Shown: positions 58,946 through 64,000 of the stretch, one piece after another | Layout: every line of letters starts with the position of its first letter | Position numbering within the stretch: position 1 is the first letter of the stretch | Assembly: GCF_000699445.3 (NCBI RefSeq) | Contig: NC_067198.1 | Span: 3,973,301 to 4,037,300, forward strand | DNA from: Schistosoma haematobium | Taxonomy: Eukaryota > Platyhelminthes > Trematoda > Strigeidida > Schistosomatidae | Length of the DNA: 64,000 nucleotides | Reading direction: 5' to 3' | Made by a program: the position numbers and the translations under genes | Notes under the pieces: model-generated | Databases searched by the model: none | Seen by the model: only the letters and a program-made list of their open reading frames with translations | What the model was told of the DNA's origin: nothing

Positions 58946-59149
58946 TTCTCATACGTAAACGCGTACATGGATTCTAATGTGTAAACGTCTCGTTCTACCA
59001 GAAGATCTGCAAAGAGGAAGATATGAATGAAACGGATAGTTAATATCCATAAAAATCACATTTTTTGGGCTTTCGCAAGACTTCGAATATCTGCCGACAA
59101 CCATATAAATAATGATCTCAATAGATTCATTGCACACTTTGTTAACTGT

Positions 59150-59315
59150 CTTTAGCGCTCTTCAGAATAGCCTTAAGTCACAAGCTTTTTGAGCAAAGAT
59201 GGATGGTGGCTAGCAATGTAATCCGGGGCGTGCATTTCGGCTGACGAGTCTTAAATAGGACGAAAAGCGCGTCAAACTGGATTCCACTGCTAGCCACCAT
59301 ACATCTTTAGTCAAA
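59150..59315 (+). mobile_element. Sm-alpha-like SINE with hammerhead ribozyme relic
   Basis: CCTTAAGTCACAAGC, GCAAAGATGGATGGTGGCTAG, then CTGACGAGTC, AAATAGGACGAAAAGCGCG and GTCAAACTGGATTCCAC. CTGACGA and GAAA are the two conserved hammerhead core boxes; GTC/GGAC form stem II around TTAAATA; GTC is the cleavage triplet. The flanks GGTGGCTAGCA and TGCTAGCCACC are an inverted repeat. The A in GAAAAG and AAA after GTC disturb stems III and I. Family from knowledge of schistosome Sm-alpha. Confidence 0.65.
59241..59295 (+). ncRNA. Degenerate hammerhead ribozyme
   Basis: Core boxes CTGACGA and GAAA and the GTC cleavage site are present in order, and stem II can form. Stem III would start with an A-G mismatch and stem I pairs poorly next to the core, so self-cleavage is doubtful. 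Confidence 0.45.
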
Positions 59316-60240
59316 TTATACTCTTCCTGAGCACAATAACTGATTTACACTATTATATGCACAAATGGAATGTGGGAACAATCCAATGAAATATCAAGAT
59401 TGAAATCATTCGTCACTTTTTGTATTATCAACTTCATTAGTTTTCAGATATAACAATCACTATTGTAACTACAAATCTGTGTCTCATTCAAAAAATTATT
59501 CTCAATTTCTTACAGTTTACTTTCAATGAAATGCATCGTCTTTCTTTTATTACAATCAGTGGCGAGTTTAATCTACGTAACTGAATACATTCTATTACAC
59601 CTCTACGTGATCAATAAGACATACTTCTAATCAATTTTGTCAGAACATCTACTAACAGTCAGTGGCATAATGTGGTGTATAAATGGAATAGTTGCGGATT
59701 CGTCCAGAAGTTACAATTTCATATTAACCGATGATGATATCGTTTTACCGAATCTTTTTTTGAAATAGAATTCGAGTGTAAAAGTGTAAACTTTTACAAT
59801 CAAAGTAGTTTGTGCTACTTTCATTCTAAACAAGCACATCAAACAATGAAACGTTGACAACCGATAAACAGATTAGCATAGGCAACAATCTGTTTATTCG
59901 CAAACACATGAGCACACAGTTTGGAATACTAGTTAGTCAATCACCCAGTTTAGAATGCTGTTAATCAGACCCGAGAGACGTTGCATCAATAAGTGTCAGG
60001 AATGTCAACCAACGGTGGATAAATATCAGCCCATGTTCTCAATAGCTAGAAGAATATTGAATAACAATGAGTTCATCTAACACCATGATTGGTTAACAAT
60101 GAACATATGATTTTATCAAATATGATCTTCTCAATGGTCACTTTGAATCATCGAATCATGAAGAAACAATAAATCACTTTAAAAGTATATATGAACCTGA
60201 CAATTTCTATTAGAAGTTGACTTACTACATTGAACGAGAA
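59316..60240. other. Upstream region of PLXDC-like copy 2
   Basis: AT-rich. It should contain the promoter of copy 2. No certain TATA box; TATATATG near 60188 lies about 55 bp upstream of the ATG but is weak evidence. Confidence 0.3.
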
Positions 60241-60241
60241 G

Positions 60242-60246
60242 ATGAG
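60242..60246 (+). CDS. PLXDC-like copy 2, first coding exon (ATGAG)
   Basis: Only five coding bases, ATGAG, before GTGAGT. Joined to the exon at 60338 they give MRYNFSSG and a good signal peptide. The acceptor ATTTTAG before 60338 rules out the TTG at 60324 as a start. Confidence 0.65.
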
Positions 60247-63200
60247 GTGAGTGTTAGTCATAGTAAAAGGGGGTAGCATACGAATTGACATTTGATTAAT
60301 TGAGATAACGTTGTTTTCTTCATTTGGACAATTTTAGATACAATTTCTCTTCTGGTCTATCGATAACACTTTGTTTTATCGCTGTCTTGTTTTACGAATT
60401 CTTCGACTGTCAAGACATCTGTCAACAACCTCAATTAAAGGACTATAAAAAAGTAGTTTATGAAAATGGTTCATATCTAAATGTAAGTAATCAGTTAGAT
60501 TCTATGTCTCATATTCAGTCTCATCATTATAATTACTCAATGCGAGTTAGACTTGATCAGCCTAATCCACTTGTGAATTGCAGTCTCAAAAAATTCTCTT
60601 TGAATGAAGTGAGTTGACTACATTTTTTAGTGAAGGTAATTATGCATATGTTTGCCTCCTTTTAGATAGTTACACCGAAATTCTCATTCAAATATTACGA
60701 TAGTGACGTTCATGTTTTTGATGTTTTTTCGGATGGTAAGTGAATAATTGTCTTTGAGCTATACACGTTACTGAGTTTTCTTGATCACAGTTCATTTTAT
60801 GAATCACAGTTGATTGAATTTTTTCAAAAACTCAGTTCTATGCTTTTTCGACATCCAACATTTCATTGAATATCTTTTCTTGCTCAATGGTGTCAATAGC
60901 GATCACAGCAAACCAAATACATTTCATGCAATTCATTTAAACCTCTAGTTTATTTCAATCTCTTTTATTCATTCAATGTGAAATTGTCAATGAAGTTGTA
61001 TGTTTTCATTAAACACATACAGGTTACATACTTATGAGAAGTGGTATCTACCTCGGACAATTTTCAATTTTTACATCAGACAACTTTGATCGTGAATTTG
61101 AAGTTTTGGAAAGGGGTGAGTTCATATATCATTCAGTTATCGTTTGTTTTGTTTCTTTTTCTTACATTGATTTCGCATAAATGATTCAGTATTTAATTTG
61201 GTTATCACACATGAGCTGACCAAAACACAGTGATTGCTTTGTTTTTGTGATTTTTGTATAGAAATTGTGTTTACAACACCTAGGACATCAAAGTTACATT
61301 TATTCATTTTGGTCAGTTATAACAATTGATGAATTACAAAATCTCTGAAATGATTTTGTATGCGTATTGTCGAATAGATAATAAACGTCTTTTGCTCACT
61401 CGAAAGCTCCTAGAACAACAATTACGGGAGAGAATTATTCTTATCAGTTGATTGGATTGAAACACTCATCATATCAATGAAATGATAATATTCCTTTAAA
61501 CCTCCTAATAAGAGATGATTGAGCATTCATCCAAACCGGTCCATTTTAATCTCGGAAGATGATCACTTGTGTGTAAAGGCAGTCCATATTAAAACGTACA
61601 ATTATTGAAAAAGATAGATATTCACAAGACAGGTATTAAAACATCTATTTTGAATTTCTTCATTTCAGATGAATTATTCGCTGCCCGATGGTTCTATAAA
61701 GTAGATAATGTTACACGTAAGTCAGCATTGAATGATTGTTTGATCACATGCGAAATCTAAACACCTACATTTTCACTTACTATGGTTACTCACAGTTTGT
61801 GTGATTCGATTCTTCTCAGAAACTGACAAAGCTATAATTTGTTACTATCCTGGGAAATAAGGGTAAGAATTTCATGTGAAATCCAATCACCATTTGACTA
61901 CGTTGATTAAGACTTGAAGAACAGTTGACGGAAACTGGAAGAGATCAGGTTTGACGAGTAATAAATTGATCATCATAGATGAATTAAGTCACGAACTCAA
62001 TCCACTTGTGGAATAACGAATGCAGAGATTCAGTTTCGTTCACAGGCTTCAATGAAACTCGATGAAAAATGTGTGTTTCAAAATAGATGGATTGTGTTAA
62101 GTGTTCGAGACAAAGCCATTTCTGTGCACAACACATTCACCTACACATCCATTCATCACATAGTCATTCCCGAATATTACAAATTCGAAATAAGAAATCG
62201 TTAAGACGATATATCCTAAGCTATTCGTTTCTCATCTACAATAAATAGACACTATGGTCAGAATGAGCTGGTCAATTGAAATAACCATATGTTGAGCAAC
62301 CCACTAAATGTTCAAGTTCCATTTGCAAACAAACACTTCACAGCTCATGCCGTATTTACTTGTAGTCGAATATTCCATGTGTCTTTATAGAAAACATTGC
62401 GTACGTGTAAATACCTCTCCGACTACCAGACCTTGATGGAAATCCTTTCGACTTTTTGTTTCATTATTAATAATAATAATACAACCCAGGACAGGGTTGG
62501 GTGGCGATTGCTCGTGAGCAGCCCATGTTCCTTTACGAGGAGTAACAGGCGTAAGTAGGTAAGTAATACAGCTTCAGAAACAATGCATTTGAAATTCGTT
62601 TTGAAGGATGCATGCTTGTTTTACTCACATGACGTTCACTCGAATGCAATTATCAGGGCTTAAAATGAAGAAAGACTTTTGGATAACGCGGTAAACACCC
62701 AGTGAAATCTTATCATTTTGTGAGTAGGCATGCACTGTGTTACACTTGGTAATAAGTTGCTCAATAAATGTCTCTCGAATTCCAATTATCAATAGTCATT
62801 TATTGTTGAGGTTACAGGCACGATAACTGGTCTGATACATCCGAGTAGGAAGATATCTATCTATTATGAGGACGTAAGTTGCACAATTGAATGGATATAT
62901 AATTTTGTTTCAAGTAGTTCTGATTATTCTACTATTTCATAATAATCAATACTGTCACATGTATCAGTTTAAATTGGACACGATAGAAAGTGATTAAAAT
63001 TTTGTTATGTGCAAGCAGACAATTTGACACTATTGGTAACCTTGCAATGGCACACATTATTCAAGCAATTGTTGAAAACAGTAAACAATTAGCAAGCAGA
63101 TGCTATCAGAAGAAACAACTATGTCTTCATGCCAAATGGTAACAAACAGTATATGTTAGAGCACTTTATAGAAAGAGTCGCATTCTGCCAGGCTATATTT

Positions 63201-64000
63201 CATCTTCTGAAGATTAGTTATTCAGAACATTCACTGTCGGACATTCCAAGCACAGCATCCTTGCAGTTATTCACAATCAAATTTCAATCCAAATGGCGTA
63301 GTTGTTCATTTCACAGAGTGTCACCTTATTCCATGTGATTTGGCCACCCGTTCGAATATCTGAACTAACTGTTCCTCACATCAACATGTCTCAACAGGTT
63401 GCCTCTCTCTTGTTTATTTCATCACATCTTTCCGTCTATCAATCGCATAACCCATTTAAGTGCGCTTATGAAAGACTCACGATTTTACGTCTTACAACGT
63501 ACAAAAAGTGCAATCAAAGATATTGTGATGGATGTCAGTATGCATTGAAAAAATTATCATTGTTCTGATGTGCATTCCTGAACTGATAACATTCAACTGG
63601 TGATCGCTGAATATGCTATAGTCAGAATACATGAAGAAATAAGGGAAGGAAACTTGTTTAAATACTTTGTGCTGAGAATCGCATATTGTGCCAAAAATAT
63701 AATAATGAACAAAGCCACAAGACAGAAGTTGACAACTGAAGTAATTCAAAATAACTCTGTAGATTGAATGGAACACATCTTTATGACAACTGAGATTATC
63801 AGTGTGGTTGCGTGTCTTTAAATAAGATAATCCGATTGATAACACATAAGTTCGGTAATTAATTGGTTAACAGATCTTCACCATAAGCTTAAATACGCTT
63901 TTTTTCAGATTCCTACGCAAATTACAAAAAGTGTGCTGCAACCGGAATTCCTCGGTTCATTTCAGTGTGAAACAAGTAGGAAACATTTAAACGAATGTTG
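60242..64000 (+). CDS. Plexin-domain-containing (PLXDC/TEM7-like) membrane protein, copy 2, 5' part
   Basis: Partial gene running off the right edge. Exons: 60242-60246 (ATGAG), 60338-60608, 60666-60735, 61023-61115, 61669-61716, 62818-62873, 63909-63975; about 203 residues so far, all phases consistent. The start is the ATG at 60242, split from the next exon in phase 2 (AG|A, Arg); the longer upstream frame from TTG at 60324 is intron. The protein starts with a signal peptide (hydrophobic core [18 protein letters not shown]), then a Cys/Gln-rich stretch with sequons and the nidogen-like region: [16 protein letters not shown] with GYILM matches the FPFYGH...GGFIFMG strand pair of PLXDC. The rest (VEF exon, PSI, membrane helix) should lie beyond 64000. 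Closely related to copy 1 at 22-7897. Confidence 0.82.
60338..60608 (+). CDS. PLXDC-like copy 2, signal peptide and N-terminal exon
   Basis: 271 nt, in phase 2 and out phase 0, before GTGAGT. It holds the hydrophobic signal sequence, then [19 protein letters not shown] and a region with several N-glycosylation sequons (NGS, NVS, NYS, NCS). Confidence 0.8.
60666..60735 (+). CDS. PLXDC-like copy 2, exon with [13 protein letters not shown]
   Basis: 70 nt after CTTTTAG and before GTAAGT, in phase 0 and out phase 1. [20 protein letters not shown] aligns with the FPFYGH strand of PLXDC. Confidence 0.8.
61023..61115 (+). CDS. PLXDC-like copy 2, exon with [12 protein letters not shown]
   Basis: 93 nt after CACATACAG and before GTGAGT, phase 1 on both sides. 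[20 protein letters not shown] continues the PLXDC GGFIFMG strand. Confidence 0.8.
61669..61716 (+). CDS. PLXDC-like copy 2, exon identical to 22-69
   Basis: 48 nt after CATTTCAG and before GTAAGT. Identical in sequence and phase to the copy 1 exon at 22-69. Confidence 0.82.
62484..62563 (+). mobile_element. 80-bp retroelement 3' fragment inserted in an intron of copy 2
   Basis: GGGTTGGGTGGCGATTGCTC, GAGGAGTAACAGGCGTAAG and a GTAAGTAGGTAAG tail, flanked on both sides by TAATACA (62477-62483 and 62564-62570). The matching place in copy 1 (near 540-560) lacks it. The tail of short tandem units suggests the 3' end of an RTE-type element. Confidence 0.65.
62818..62873 (+). CDS. PLXDC-like copy 2, exon with [18 protein letters not shown]
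   Basis: 56 nt after GGTTACAG and before GTAAGT. Differs from 803-858 by one base (Gly to Arg in the HPSGK turn). Confidence 0.82.
63909..63975 (+). CDS. PLXDC-like copy 2, exon homologous to versions A and B
   Basis: 67 nt after TTTTTTTCAG and before GTAGGA, in phase 0 and out phase 1. It starts [16 protein letters not shown] and ends FQCET. It is the equivalent of version A at 1908-1974; whether a version B follows lies beyond the window. Confidence 0.75.

Noticed and set aside
60324..60617. Use of TTG at 60324 as the start of PLXDC-like copy 2
   Set aside because: An acceptor (ATTTTAG) lies at 60331-60337, and an upstream ATGAG exon with a GTGAGT donor joins in phase.
1..64000. CRISPR arrays, operons, riboswitches, phage or plasmid genes
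   Set aside because: None seen; the split genes, SINEs and LTR/non-LTR elements show animal nuclear DNA.

Overview
The window is animal DNA, most likely from a blood fluke (Schistosoma). It is AT-rich and gene-poor. Coding sequence is broken into small exons with GT/AG introns. Nearly half of the window shows retrotransposon debris, including CR1/Jockey-like and RTE-like non-LTR elements, Ty3 and BEL/Pao LTR elements, tRNA-derived SINEs and relics that look like the schistosome Sm-alpha SINE with its hammerhead ribozyme. No bacterial or phage feature, CRISPR array, rRNA or intact tRNA was seen. The species cannot be fixed from sequence alone.

The main host locus is a tandem pair of genes for a plexin-domain-containing (PLXDC/TEM7-type) membrane protein. 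The 3' half of copy 1 occupies 1-7,897: nidogen-like segments, a cysteine-rich PSI domain and a C-terminal membrane helix. The 5' half of copy 2 starts at 60,242 with a signal peptide and runs off the right edge. Homologous exons lie about 61.65 kb apart; one is identical and another differs by one base. Copy 1 also carries an internal tandem duplication of about 2.5 kb, which gives two versions of one 67-nt exon that cannot be joined in frame and so could be mutually exclusive.

From 8.3 to 21.7 kb lie decayed retroelements: a plus-strand CR1-like element (8.3-10.4 kb), a minus-strand CR1-like element (12.7-17.1 kb) split by a young, internally deleted Ty3-type LTR element (13,239-15,725), and two CR1-like pieces placed head to head around 20.27 kb.

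From 22.0 to 37.8 kb I assembled an unrecognised plus-strand gene from four exons with matching splice phases; intron 1 (10.2 kb) and intron 2 hold SINEs. Tail to tail with it, on the minus strand at 39,355-39,599, is a clear heterotrimeric G-protein gamma subunit whose coding part is one exon ending in a CVVI CaaX box. From 40.9 to 59.3 kb the window is mostly repeats: four copies of one unnamed repeat, RTE and BEL/Pao remnants, a gag zinc-knuckle relic, a Ty3 integrase with its 3' LTR, and a hammerhead relic. Two weak coding candidates lie at 42.6-42.8 kb and 53.8-55.2 kb.
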